DNA of 64,000 nucleotides from an uncultured Draconibacterium sp. (GTDB taxonomy: Bacteria; Bacteroidota; Bacteroidia; Bacteroidales; Prolixibacteraceae). The DNA lies in assembly GCF_963676735.1 (NCBI RefSeq), contig NZ_OY781464.1:4683001-4747000 (forward strand). The letters run 5' to 3'. Both the position numbers and the translations under genes were made by a program. Under the pieces are notes generated by a model. The model did no database searches, was not told the origin of the DNA, and saw only the letters and a list, made by a program, of their open reading frames with translations. The first letter of the stretch is position 1. Each line of letters begins with the position of its first letter. Positions 1 to 7,916 of the stretch are shown one piece after another.

Positions 1-2598
1 AATTTCAAACGAGAAACAATGGTTACAACGCAATTGCTCCAATTCCATATATTTTGTCACAATCTCAATCTCGTTACTTAAACTAATGGATTCCTTTTTT
101 ACATTTTGAAGGATTACGCGCAACAGTTTAGAAAAACTGACAATGTATTGGTTGGCCTGTTTTTTTAACCCGGCGTTTACTAGTCCACTAATGTTGTTCA
201 GGCAGTTCATAACAAAATGTGGGTCGAGTTGTGCTGCCAGTGCTTCACTTCTAAGTTGGGTGAGGCGTTGTTGAATTGCAGCCTTATTTTTCTCTTTTTT
301 TCGAAAGTACTGGATTAAAAAAAACAGTGTCAGCATGAGAAGAATTAATTCAATTACAACAAACCACCATACTTGCCAAAATGGGGGCATTACGGTAAAA
401 TTTGCATGGATTATTTCTGAGGTGGCCTGACTCACACCAGCGTCGGCTTTAACTTCAAACTCGTATTTACCCGGACTTAGGTTGTAGTAGCTTATTTCAT
501 TAACCTCAGTTGCTTCCGACCAGTTTTCCTGCAAACCATTTAATCGGTAATAGTAACGGATGTTGCCGGAATTAGTGAATGATACTGCATCAATTTTAAA
601 TTGCAGATTGTTGCGATTATGCTTATATTTTTTTTCGCTATCGATGATTGTTTCTGCTGTCCAGAAAATGTTGTCTGATGATGATTTTATACTAAGATAA
701 ATACGTGGTGGAATAATTTTTTGTTGAATCAATTGTTGCGGATCAAAACGGGTAACAAGGTCGCTGGTAGGAATCCATACCATACCTTCAGAATCGGTAA
801 GAAACCCATTTTGCCCACTTTCAATTCCTGTAAAACCATTGCTTTGGTTAAACAATACTGTTTCGAAAATACCGTTGTTGTAATACTTTTCTAAATCAGC
901 AATGTACAAGCCTTTTATTCCGCCCAGGAAAAGGAAATGTGGTTTTACAAATAACATCGAATAAAAGGCTTCTTCTTCCCACGAATCAACCAATTTTATC
1001 GAATCGTTAGTATATAAATTGATATTTGCGATACCGGCTACCCATATATTATTATGATGGTCTTTTGCCAATGAATAACTATGAAGTAAATTTTGATCGT
1101 TGTAATGAATAATACTGTCGTTTTCAATAACACTTAAGCCATTTTGGCCAATTACCACAAGGTTGTTGGTTTTATCTAATTCAAAATTTAGTACACTCGA
1201 TACGCCAAGTTCTTCTCGTGTCCAACTTTTAATACACTCCTCTTCATTTAGGATGAATAATCCGGGATATCCGCTGCAATATAGTTTCCCATCAGCAAAA
1301 ACTTTGGTCATTTGATAGGGTAATTCCGGTAAGCCTGAAACGGAAGAGAATTTTCCGGCGTCGTATTTTAGCACATTACATTCGGTAGGAAAAAAGAGTG
1401 TTGATCCACGTTTACTTGCTCCCATGTAATAAGCATAGTAAGCCGGAACTGGGCGACGGCTTAGGTGTTTTGGCAACATGCTGTTTACTGTTGATGTATA
1501 ATCGGTGGTGTTTTCTCCATCCCATTTCCATAACCCGTTTTGGTACGAAGCAAACCAAAAATTGTGTTCATCATCTTCCAAAACCGACCAAACCCAATCT
1601 TTATTTCCCATATTAAATTTGAAGTTCTGAAAGTTTAACTGGAAAAAATTGTATAGTCCTTCTTCGGTGGCTACCCACAGGTTTTCTTCTACATCAAAAA
1701 TAATATCCCGAATATGAGTAAGCCCTTCTTTAATGCAAATTAATTCGTTTTTAAAGATGTATAGGTTTTTATCCGTTTTTATAATTAAAGCATCGTTTGC
1801 TGGTGTTGAAATAATTTTGAAAAATCGGGTTTGCTCCGGTATTGAAAAAACTGGTGTGATTTTATCGTCCTTAAATTGGAAAACTTCGTGTTGGTCGTTG
1901 TACCCTACAAAGTAACTCCCGCACTGAACGATGTGACTAATGTTTTTAGTGTTTAGGAGTTGTTGAATTAATTTCCCGGTTTTTACATCCGAAATATAAA
2001 GAGTGTCGTTATTGCTTTGCCAGATATAGTTTTTACTGCCTTCTTCAATAAAGATAGCAGTTCCAAATTTTTGATTTAGATTATAGAGTTTTAGTGAATC
2101 AATATTGGAGTAGTCCAATACATGTTGTTGCATAATTGAATTAGGTAGATAACTGTAAACGATTTTTTGTTTATGGCGTTTCGAATGTTGCATGAGCGAA
2201 GAGCTCTTTTTCCTTTCAGGATAAATGTGTTCATGAATACTGTCACCAACCAGTTCGGAAAAGGAATTGATACCAAAGAGTAAGAGCTCTTGATCTTTTG
2301 TTTCTCCCAATACTGTCAAATCAAATCCCGGTAAAATTGCCTTTGGGTAGTTTTTAAAGTGGTTACCATCAAAACGACTTAAACCTGCCTTTGTGGAGCA
2401 CCAGAGATATCCTTTGCTATCGACAAACAACGACATCACCTGCATTTGAGCCAGTCCGTCGTGTACGGAGTAATGTTTGTAACTGAACTCTTTGGTAATA
2501 GATTGTGCAAGGGTTGTTTTTGGTGTGATTGCAAGCAAACCAAAAATGAAGCAATGAAGCGAGAGAAAAACTGTTCTGGTTCTGGTAAGTTTTGACAT
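1..2598 (-). CDS. LytS-like sensor histidine kinase with N-terminal propeller (3' end cut)
   Basis: This is an open frame of 866 codons running off the left edge, read from the ATG at 2598. A signal peptide (about residues 1-27, ending TTLAQ) is followed by a long periplasmic region of two-component-regulator propeller repeats (for example DSKGYLWCSTKAGLSRFDG near residue 50). A Y_Y_Y-type domain follows (YYNLSPGKYEFEVKADAG, about 700-720), then one membrane helix (about 738-762) and the start of a LytS-type His_kinase domain. The phosphoacceptor is H794 in QLDPHFVMNCLNNISG. The ATPase domain lies outside the window. Family members sense a ligand in the periplasm and phosphorylate a LytTR response regulator; the partner is not visible here. 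The ATG start is chosen because it gives a complete signal peptide. Confidence 0.88.
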   Translation of the reverse strand, partial: MSKLTRTRTVFLSLHCFIFGLLAITPKTTLAQSITKEFSYKHYSVHDGLAQMQVMSLFVDSKGYLWCSTKAGLSRFDGNHFKNYPKAILPGFDLTVLGETKDQELLLFGINSFSELVGDSIHEHIYPERKKSSSLMQHSKRHKQKIVYSYLPNSIMQQHVLDYSNIDSLKLYNLNQKFGTAIFIEEGSKNYIWQSNNDTLYISDVKTGKLIQQLLNTKNISHIVQCGSYFVGYNDQHEVFQFKDDKITPVFSIPEQTRFFKIISTPANDALIIKTDKNLYIFKNELICIKEGLTHIRDIIFDVEENLWVATEEGLYNFFQLNFQNFKFNMGNKDWVWSVLEDDEHNFWFASYQNGLWKWDGENTTDYTSTVNSMLPKHLSRRPVPAYYAYYMGASKRGSTLFFPTECNVLKYDAGKFSSVSGLPELPYQMTKVFADGKLYCSGYPGLFILNEEECIKSWTREELGVSSVLNFELDKTNNLVVIGQNGLSVIENDSIIHYNDQNLLHSYSLAKDHHNNIWVAGIANINLYTNDSIKLVDSWEEEAFYSMLFVKPHFLFLGGIKGLYIADLEKYYNNGIFETVLFNQSNGFTGIESGQNGFLTDSEGMVWIPTSDLVTRFDPQQLIQQKIIPPRIYLSIKSSSDNIFWTAETIIDSEKKYKHNRNNLQFKIDAVSFTNSGNIRYYYRLNGLQENWSEATEVNEISYYNLSPGKYEFEVKADAGVSQATSEIIHANFTVMPPFWQVWWFVVIELILLMLTLFFLIQYFRKKEKNKAAIQQRLTQLRSEALAAQLDPHFVMNCLNNISGLVNAGLKKQANQYIVSFSKLLRVILQNVKKESISLSNEIEIVTKYMELEQLRCNHCFSFEI

Positions 2599-2660
2599 TG
2601 CTTAACAATTTCTTTGCTACTAAGATATGTTAAACATGTTGTTTTTTTTGTTTGAAAAAT

Positions 2661-2697
2661 AAAAAAAACAGAAACCTGACTGGTTTCTGTTTTTTTA
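2661..2697 (-). terminator. Intrinsic terminator of the ROK kinase gene
   Basis: The arms CAGAAACC (2669-2676) and GGTTTCTG (2682-2689) flank a 5-nt loop and extend into paired A and T tracts. The A tract on the left gives a U run for minus-strand transcripts leaving the ROK kinase at 2715. The T tract on the right means it could also act on the other strand. Confidence 0.8.
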
Positions 2698-2714
2698 AAT
2701 TATGCTGGTAAGTA

Positions 2715-3692
2715 TTATTTATCAATTTCTTTCCAAACCAAAGCGCTTGCACCCACAATGGCTGCATCGCCTGGTTTAAGTTCCGACGGAAGGATTTTAA
2801 TTTTGTCCTTAAAAATCGGAAGCAAGTATTTTTCCATGTATTTTTTTGCAGGCTTAAATATGTAATCGCCGGCAGCTGTAGGTCCACCAAAAAGAAAAAC
2901 AGCCTCGGGGCTCAGGTGGTGTATGGTGTCGGCCAAACCTTGTCCAAGCCATTCTCCGGTTTTTTCAAATACCTCAATAGCAATTTTATCGCCTTTTTCT
3001 GCAGCATCAAAAATCATTTTAGAATCGAGTTCGTTAAACGATTTATCAGCAAGCAAACTATCAGTAGCATTGTAATGCGCCATTAATTCAAAAGCAGTTC
3101 GTTTCATTCCGGGAGCCGAGCAGTAAGCTTCCAGGTGGCCCAATGCTGTGCATCCACACAAGCGACCACCAGGAATCAGGGTGGTGTGTCCACATTCTCC
3201 GGCAAATCCATCATGTCCGTACACCAGGTCGCCATTAACAACAATTCCGCTGCCAACACCGGTTCCCAAGGTATACATCACAAAGTTTTTCATTCCTTTG
3301 GCACCTCCATAAATCATTTCGCCAATAGCAGCAGCATTGGCATCGTTTGTTAATGCCAGCGCCTGCATCGATGGGAAATGTGCACGCAGCAATTCAACTA
3401 AACGAACTACGCCTTTAAACGAAAGGTTTGGAGCATATTCGATGGTGCCGCTGTAATAATTTCCGTTTGGAGCTCCGATACCAATACCAAGTACCTCAAG
3501 ATTTTCATTCAGCAATTTTACCGATTTAATTAATTCATTGATGGCTGCTGCCAAATCTGAAATGTACTGGTCGATATCGCCATGCGATGGTGTTGAAATA
3601 TTATCTTTTACCATCACATTTCCTTCAGCGTCAACAACACCAATGGCTGTATTTGTTCCGCCTATATCAACTCCAATTGCAACTTTCTTCAT
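2715..3692 (-). CDS. ROK family sugar kinase (glucokinase / N-acetylglucosamine kinase type)
   Basis: A 325-residue cytoplasmic sugar kinase. The N-terminal phosphate loop is GVDIGGTNTAIG (7-18), the catalytic Asp is D117 in NDAN, TLGTGVGSG lies at 141-149, and the substrate/zinc segment ECGHTT at 166-171. ROK kinases phosphorylate hexoses such as glucose or GlcNAc with ATP, and length and motif order fit the family. The usual zinc motif CxCGxxGCxE reads CGCTALGHLE (179-188), so the third cysteine is replaced by His186, which could still bind zinc. The gene stands alone, ends in a strong terminator and diverges from yidD. Its substrate cannot be told from sequence, but nearby NagB genes make an amino sugar plausible. 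Confidence 0.88.
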   Translation of the reverse strand: MKKVAIGVDIGGTNTAIGVVDAEGNVMVKDNISTPSHGDIDQYISDLAAAINELIKSVKLLNENLEVLGIGIGAPNGNYYSGTIEYAPNLSFKGVVRLVELLRAHFPSMQALALTNDANAAAIGEMIYGGAKGMKNFVMYTLGTGVGSGIVVNGDLVYGHDGFAGECGHTTLIPGGRLCGCTALGHLEAYCSAPGMKRTAFELMAHYNATDSLLADKSFNELDSKMIFDAAEKGDKIAIEVFEKTGEWLGQGLADTIHHLSPEAVFLFGGPTAAGDYIFKPAKKYMEKYLLPIFKDKIKILPSELKPGDAAIVGASALVWKEIDK

Positions 3693-3881
3693 TATCTTAT
3701 GTTTATTTAATTAAGATTGTAATACTCTATTATTGTGTGTAAGCAAAATTAAAAATATTATGCAATTGATACAGACGCTTGCAAAGGTTTATGGATATTT
3801 ATTTTTATTTCAGATAAGCTTTAACGTTTTTTAAGATGAAACTCATTTTTTGGCTTTCGAAATAGCGTTCAATTTTAATTT

Positions 3882-3889
3882 TACCTTTG
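3882..3889 (+). promoter_or_regulatory. Bacteroidota -7 promoter element before yidD
   Basis: TACCTTTG matches the Bacteroidota -7 consensus TAnnTTTG exactly and lies 12 bp before the yidD ATG. No clear -33 TTTG sits at the usual distance, so the call rests on the -7 element alone. Confidence 0.4.
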
Positions 3890-3901
3890 TTAGTGTAATT
3901 A

Positions 3902-4171
3902 ATGAAAACAGTAGGAAAAGCCATATTAAAATTTTTAGGGTGGGTACTTTTACTTCCAATTTATATTTATAAATACGCCATTTCGCCACTCACACCTGCT
4001 TCGTGCCGGCATGTGCCTACGTGTTCTGAATACGCCGTTCAGGCAATAAAATTGCATGGTCCGTTTAAAGGTTTTGTACTTACAGTGCATCGCTTATCAA
4101 AATGTCATCCATGGGGTACGCATGGCTATGATCCGGTGCCACCCAAAAGTCCCGATTCAAAAAAGTTTTAA
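3902..4171 (+). CDS. yidD: YidD membrane protein insertion efficiency factor
   Basis: An 89-residue protein with the YidD signature. An amphipathic/hydrophobic N-terminus (about 8-27) is followed by YKYAISPLTPASCRHVPTCSEYA and the C-terminal HPWGTHGYDPVP. YidD is a small inner-membrane-associated protein that helps YidC/Sec insert membrane proteins. The conserved cysteines C36 and C42 and the terminal GxxGxDPVP element are present. It lies about 80 bp upstream of the metal transporter operon and may be read through into it, although a second -7 element (4207-4214) gives that operon its own possible promoter. Confidence 0.95.
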   Translation: MKTVGKAILKFLGWVLLLPIYIYKYAISPLTPASCRHVPTCSEYAVQAIKLHGPFKGFVLTVHRLSKCHPWGTHGYDPVPPKSPDSKKF

Positions 4172-4206
4172 TTAAATTCGGTACTGTTTATTCAAAAACA
4201 TAAAAC

Positions 4207-4214
4207 TAAATTTG
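4207..4214 (+). promoter_or_regulatory. Possible -7 element of the metal ABC operon
   Basis: TAAATTTG matches TAnnTTTG and lies 38 bp before the chosen ATG of the binding-protein gene. The -33 region (around 4184) is weak. No Zur- or Fur-like palindrome was recognised next to it. Confidence 0.35.
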
Positions 4215-4251
4215 TAGAACTTTGTTAAGTGGGAACACTAAAAAAATTGAA

Positions 4252-5124
4252 ATGAATAGATTGCTCGTTTTATTCGCACTTGTTGCACTGCTTGCTTCGT
4301 GCGGGAATAGTAAGAAAGAAAACAAAAAGATAGCCGATGTTATAACGGTTAGCATTTTACCGCAAAAAACATTTGTAGAAAAAATTGCAGGAAATGATTT
4401 TGAAATAAATGTATTGATTCCGCCCGGATCGAGCCCCGCAGCTTATACTTTGTTGCCATCGCAGTTAAAAGATATTAGCCGTTCGGCCATTTGGTTTCGG
4501 ATTGGATATATTGGGTTTGAGCACTCGTGGAAAGAGAAAATCGCCCAGGCCAATGCCGAAATGAAAGTGGTAAATATTTCGGAGGGGCTGGATTTAATTG
4601 CTGACAAATTCGAGCAACATGGCGATCATGTTCATATCGATGGTGTTGATCCGCATGTGTGGTTGTCGCCGGTTTTGGTAAAACAAATGGCAAAAGTTAT
4701 TCTTGACGAACTTACTGCTTTAAAACCAGAAAAAACTGCTGAATACAAAGCAAACTACATGCGCTTTGTAAAAGAATGCGATGTGCTACATGTTGAACTG
4801 AAAAATCAACTGAAGGACTATGCCGGCAAGAAATTTATAGTTTTCCATCCCAGCTTGTCGTACTATGCCCGGGAGTACGGGCTCGATCAGTATTCGCTCG
4901 AATCGGGCGGGAAAGAGCCAACGCCTCAGCATTTAAAACAAGTAGTTGACATGGCCAAGGCTGAAGGAATAAAAATTATATACATTCAAAGTGAATTTGA
5001 CCGGGAACATGCGCGCGTATTTGCCCAGGAAATAGGAGGCGAAATCATTCAGGTGTGGCCACTCGATCCGGCCTGGGAAGAAAACCTGAAAAAAATAACC
5101 CAAATTCTGATTGACAACTTTTAA
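4252..5124 (+). CDS. Zinc/manganese-type ABC transporter substrate-binding lipoprotein
   Basis: A 290-residue cluster A-I metal-binding protein (ZnuA/TroA fold). The ATG at 4252 is preferred over an in-frame TTG 30 bp upstream because it gives a lipoprotein signal MNRLLVLFALVALLASC with C17 as lipid anchor. Metal ligands visible from the family are the His of DPHVWLSP (about 135), the His of FHPSLSYY (about 199) and the acidic residue of QSEFDREHA (about 248). The first ligand, normally the His of a PGxSPHxY-like motif, is replaced: the segment reads IPPGSSPAAY. A short His-rich stretch (HGDHVHIDG) precedes DPH. The stop codon overlaps the next ATG (TAATG), so it is coupled to the ATPase. Zinc is the likely substrate, manganese or iron less so. 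Confidence 0.88.
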   Translation: MNRLLVLFALVALLASCGNSKKENKKIADVITVSILPQKTFVEKIAGNDFEINVLIPPGSSPAAYTLLPSQLKDISRSAIWFRIGYIGFEHSWKEKIAQANAEMKVVNISEGLDLIADKFEQHGDHVHIDGVDPHVWLSPVLVKQMAKVILDELTALKPEKTAEYKANYMRFVKECDVLHVELKNQLKDYAGKKFIVFHPSLSYYAREYGLDQYSLESGGKEPTPQHLKQVVDMAKAEGIKIIYIQSEFDREHARVFAQEIGGEIIQVWPLDPAWEENLKKITQILIDNF

Positions 5125-5867
5125 TGGATGCATTAATAAAAATAGAAAACTTAACGGTTGCCTACGATAAAGTACCGGTGTTGGAAAAGGTAAACCTGGA
5201 AGTTCGTGAGAAAGATTTTCTGGGAGTAATAGGGCCAAACGGAGGCGGTAAAACAACTTTATTAAAAGCTATACTCGGCTTGTTAAAACCGGAATCGGGG
5301 AAGATTACATTTTCACCAAAAATGGGAGGACGCAAAAAACCTATCGGGTATTTGCCACAGGTAAAACATATCGACAGGAAGTTTCCCATCACGGTTTTCG
5401 ATGTTGTTTTGTCGGGGGCAATCATGCAAAATCCGAACAAAGCCGGTAGCCAGGTGAAAAACCGGGCCGAATTATTGCTTGAGGAAATGGGTATTACAGG
5501 CATACGAAATAAAGCTATTGGCGAGCTGTCGGGCGGGCAAATGCAACGGGTTTTTCTGTGTCGTGCATTGTTAAGTCAGCCTAAATTACTTATTCTCGAC
5601 GAACCCGATACTTTTGTTGATAACCGATTTGAGGGTGAATTGTATGAAAAGCTTCGTAAACTGAATGAAGAAATTGCCATTGTTTTGGTTTCGCACGATG
5701 TAGGTACCATTACCAGTTATGTAAAAACAATTGCCTGCGTTAATAAATTGCTTCACTATCACCCAAGCAATGTAATTTCGCAACAGCAGTTGGCTAATTA
5801 TAACTGCCCGATACAAATTATATCACATGGCGAAGTTCCTCACACTGTACTAAAGCACCACCATTAA
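5124..5867 (+). CDS. Metal ABC transporter ATP-binding protein
   Basis: A 247-residue ABC ATPase that powers the metal importer. Walker A GPNGGGKT is at 37-44, the Q-loop at about LPQV (77-80), the signature LSGGQ at 135-139, Walker B LLILDEP at 155-161 and the H-loop His at 191. Length and order match ZnuC/MntB-type ATPases. The start codon overlaps the stop of the binding-protein gene by one base, and one base separates its stop from the permease, so the three genes form a tight operon. The C-terminal tail is His-rich (HGEVPHTVLKHHH), which is common in zinc-handling proteins. Confidence 0.93.
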   Translation: MDALIKIENLTVAYDKVPVLEKVNLEVREKDFLGVIGPNGGGKTTLLKAILGLLKPESGKITFSPKMGGRKKPIGYLPQVKHIDRKFPITVFDVVLSGAIMQNPNKAGSQVKNRAELLLEEMGITGIRNKAIGELSGGQMQRVFLCRALLSQPKLLILDEPDTFVDNRFEGELYEKLRKLNEEIAIVLVSHDVGTITSYVKTIACVNKLLHYHPSNVISQQQLANYNCPIQIISHGEVPHTVLKHHH

Positions 5868-5868
5868 T

Positions 5869-6678
5869 ATGAGCGCGATTATTGAATTGTTTTCTTACGA
5901 TTTTTTTCAGAAAGCCTTTTGGGCTGCTGTTTTTGCCAGTATTTCGTGCGGAATTATTGGTGCTTACATTGTTTCTCGCCGCATTGTATTTATTAGTGGC
6001 GGAATAACGCATGCATCGTTTGGCGGAATAGGACTTGCTTTTTTTCTGGGCTTCAATCCTTTGTTAGGTGCTGTTTTGTTTGCTGTTTTATCGGCACTGG
6101 GCATACAGTTTTTTACCAGGGTGGCCGAAATTCGTGAAGATTCTTCTATTGCCATCTGGTGGTCGCTGGGAATGGCCCTCGGTATTATTTTTGTTTTTCT
6201 AACTCCGGGCTATACGCCAAATTTAATGAGCTACCTTTTTGGTAATATACTTACCGTTACGGTTTCGGAGCTTTGGTGGATGTTTACCCTTAACGTGGTT
6301 ATAGTAAGCTTTTTTGCTGTTTTCCTCCGAAAAATACTTTTCATTGCTTTTGATGAGGAATTTGCACGCGCAGCCGGACTTCCGGTAGCTTTGTTTAACT
6401 ACCTGATTATTGTACTCATTGCTTTAACGGTGGTGCTCAATATCAGGGTGGTTGGTATAATTCTTATTTTGTCGTTACTTACTATTCCGCAGGCTACAGC
6501 AAATATGTTTACAAAAGATTTTAAAAGTTTACTGGTGCTATCATCGGTTTTTGCTTTTGTAGGAACGATAGCCGGACTGTTTATTTCGTATTTTCTGAAT
6601 ATTCCATCGGGGGCTGCAATAATTTTTACCCTGGTACTTATATTTGGAGTACTTCGGTTGGTAAAATCATTTATTTAA
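5869..6678 (+). CDS. Metal ABC transporter permease (ZnuB-like)
   Basis: A 269-residue inner-membrane permease of the ABC-3 family with about 7-8 hydrophobic segments. It has the family features GIIGAYIVSRRIVFISGGITHASFGGIGLAFFLG near the N-terminus (quoted only to place the conserved SHASFGGI-like motif, about residues 45-55) and AAGLPVALFNYL (about 170). It is co-transcribed and translationally coupled with the ATPase upstream and with a tiny cysteine-rich protein downstream (TAATG overlap at 6676-6680). Confidence 0.92.
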   Translation: MSAIIELFSYDFFQKAFWAAVFASISCGIIGAYIVSRRIVFISGGITHASFGGIGLAFFLGFNPLLGAVLFAVLSALGIQFFTRVAEIREDSSIAIWWSLGMALGIIFVFLTPGYTPNLMSYLFGNILTVTVSELWWMFTLNVVIVSFFAVFLRKILFIAFDEEFARAAGLPVALFNYLIIVLIALTVVLNIRVVGIILILSLLTIPQATANMFTKDFKSLLVLSSVFAFVGTIAGLFISYFLNIPSGAAIIFTLVLIFGVLRLVKSFI

Positions 6679-6854
6679 TGCTTGGTAAGAAAAAGGAAAA
6701 GTTATATACGTGCAAGAACTGTAATTTCCGGTTTTCAAACCTTGATGTTATGCGCACCTGCAGTAATTGTTTTGCCTGCACCGGTTGCGAAATATACACT
6801 TGCCCTGCCTGTCATAACGAGGTAATTGTAAAAGAAATGAAAAAAACGCAATAA
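6678..6854 (+). CDS. Small cysteine-rich (zinc-ribbon-like) protein coupled to the metal transporter
   Basis: A 58-residue reading frame whose ATG overlaps the permease stop by one base. Four CxxC pairs are visible: C12/C15, C28/C31, C34/C37 and C42/C45, in a lysine-rich, leaderless protein. This spacing suggests a double zinc-ribbon or rubredoxin-like knuckle in the cytoplasm. I do not recognise a named family. The TAATG coupling and its place as last gene of a ZnuABC-type operon suggest a role in zinc handling, for example buffering or transferring imported metal, but that is inference. It ends 17 bp before a candidate structured RNA. Confidence 0.72.
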   Translation: MLGKKKEKLYTCKNCNFRFSNLDVMRTCSNCFACTGCEIYTCPACHNEVIVKEMKKTQ

Positions 6855-6870
6855 AAAGAGAATAAAAACA

Positions 6871-6978
6871 TTAGCGATTAAGGACTTGCAAAATATGTTT
6901 AAAAACTCCAGTATTCCTTGTTATCTGGTTTGGTTCAAAACAAAAGAAAATGTATTTTCGGTCTGCAATAATCGCTAA
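6871..6978 (+). ncRNA. Candidate structured RNA (long irregular hairpin, 6S-like shape)
   Basis: A perfect 10-bp inverted repeat (TTAGCGATTA at 6871-6880, TAATCGCTAA at 6969-6978) closes a 108-nt segment. Inside it the 5' strand pairs almost continuously with three 3' segments: TTGCA/TGCAA (6886-6890 with 6964-6968), AAATA/TATTT (6891-6895 with 6953-6957) and TGTTT/AAACA (6896-6900 with 6938-6942). An apical CCAG/CTGG stem follows. This makes a rod with asymmetric internal loops, like 6S RNA. Strand is assumed + because a terminator follows at 7001. No own promoter was seen, so it could instead be the 3' UTR of the metal operon. Confidence 0.4.
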
Positions 6979-7000
6979 TCAATTCGGGATTATTTAGCAC

Positions 7001-7040
7001 AACTGCCCGCTCTGGTTCACCAGGCGGGCAGTTTTATTTT
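7001..7040 (+). terminator. Strong intrinsic terminator
   Basis: AACTGCCCGC (7001-7010) pairs with GCGGGCAGTT (7024-7033), with an inner CTGG/CCAG stem (7012-7015 with 7020-7023) and a TTCA loop. TTTTATTTT follows. It would end transcripts from the metal operon or the candidate RNA. The U-run side faces +, so it is a weaker terminator for nagB on the other strand. Confidence 0.85.
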
Positions 7041-7056
7041 GTATATTTTAGTTGGT

Positions 7057-7836
7057 TTAAACTGATTCTTTAAAATACTTAACCGTTCCTACTTTTAACT
7101 CCATGGTTGCTTCTTCATCGCAAACAATAATTCCGTTCGGATGCATTTGCAAAGCAGAAAGAGTCCACATGTGATTTACCCCATTCTCTACTACATTTTG
7201 CAAGGCACGTGCTTTTTTGTAGCCATTCACCAAAATCAGTACTTCTTTAGCATCGAGAACAGTTTGTACGCCAACAGTTAAAGCTTGTTTTGGCACCTGG
7301 TTTAAATCATTATCAAAAAAGCGCGAGTTGGCCACAATGGTGTCGTAATTTAAATCTACCAGGCGTGTGCGCGATTGAATTGATGAGCCGGGAATATTAA
7401 AAGCCAGATGGCCATCGGCTCCCATACCTCCCAAAAATAACTCAATACCTCCGTATGATTGTATTTTCTTTTCGTAGGCTTTACACTCTGCACCAAGGTC
7501 GGTAGCATTGCCATCTAAAATGTTGATGTTCTCCTTCTGAATATCAATGTGTTTAAAAAAGTTCTCAAACATAAAACGGTGGTAGCTTTCCGGATGATTT
7601 TCGTCAATTCCAACATATTCATCCATGTTAAAAGTAACTACATGTTTGAATGAAACTTTTTCTTGTTTATACAAATCAATTAAAACTTTGTAAGTGCCCA
7701 GTGGGGTTGAGCCTGTTGGCAGTCCCAAAACAAAAGGTTTTTCGGCCGTAGCTTTAAAATCATTAATTTTTGTTGCAATATGGTTTGCGGCCCAAAGGCT
7801 TAATTCGTTGTAGTTGTTATGAATAACTAATTTCAT
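7057..7836 (-). CDS. nagB: Glucosamine-6-phosphate deaminase family protein
   Basis: A 259-residue NagB-fold protein whose numbering runs in register with E. coli NagB. The phosphate loop LPTGSTPLGTY is at 39-49. D72 sits in NMDEYVG, D141 and H143 in GADGHLAFN, and SSIQSRTR follows at 151-158. NagB converts glucosamine-6-phosphate to fructose-6-phosphate and ammonia in the cytoplasm. One catalytic residue differs: the position of E. coli E148 is Ile (FNIPGS instead of FNEPxS). The other acid/base residues are intact, so activity may be altered rather than lost. It is the last gene of a minus-strand run with the NagB-LmbE fusion and the ROK regulator, 80 bp downstream of the fusion. Confidence 0.88.
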   Translation of the reverse strand: MKLVIHNNYNELSLWAANHIATKINDFKATAEKPFVLGLPTGSTPLGTYKVLIDLYKQEKVSFKHVVTFNMDEYVGIDENHPESYHRFMFENFFKHIDIQKENINILDGNATDLGAECKAYEKKIQSYGGIELFLGGMGADGHLAFNIPGSSIQSRTRLVDLNYDTIVANSRFFDNDLNQVPKQALTVGVQTVLDAKEVLILVNGYKKARALQNVVENGVNHMWTLSALQMHPNGIIVCDEEATMELKVGTVKYFKESV

Positions 7837-7916
7837 TGTGAATGTATTTTTATTACGACTTTTATTTTGCGCTTAGTCGCTGTTTCGATTAGCAAAAGTT
7901 GATTTTTAATTTTCGT

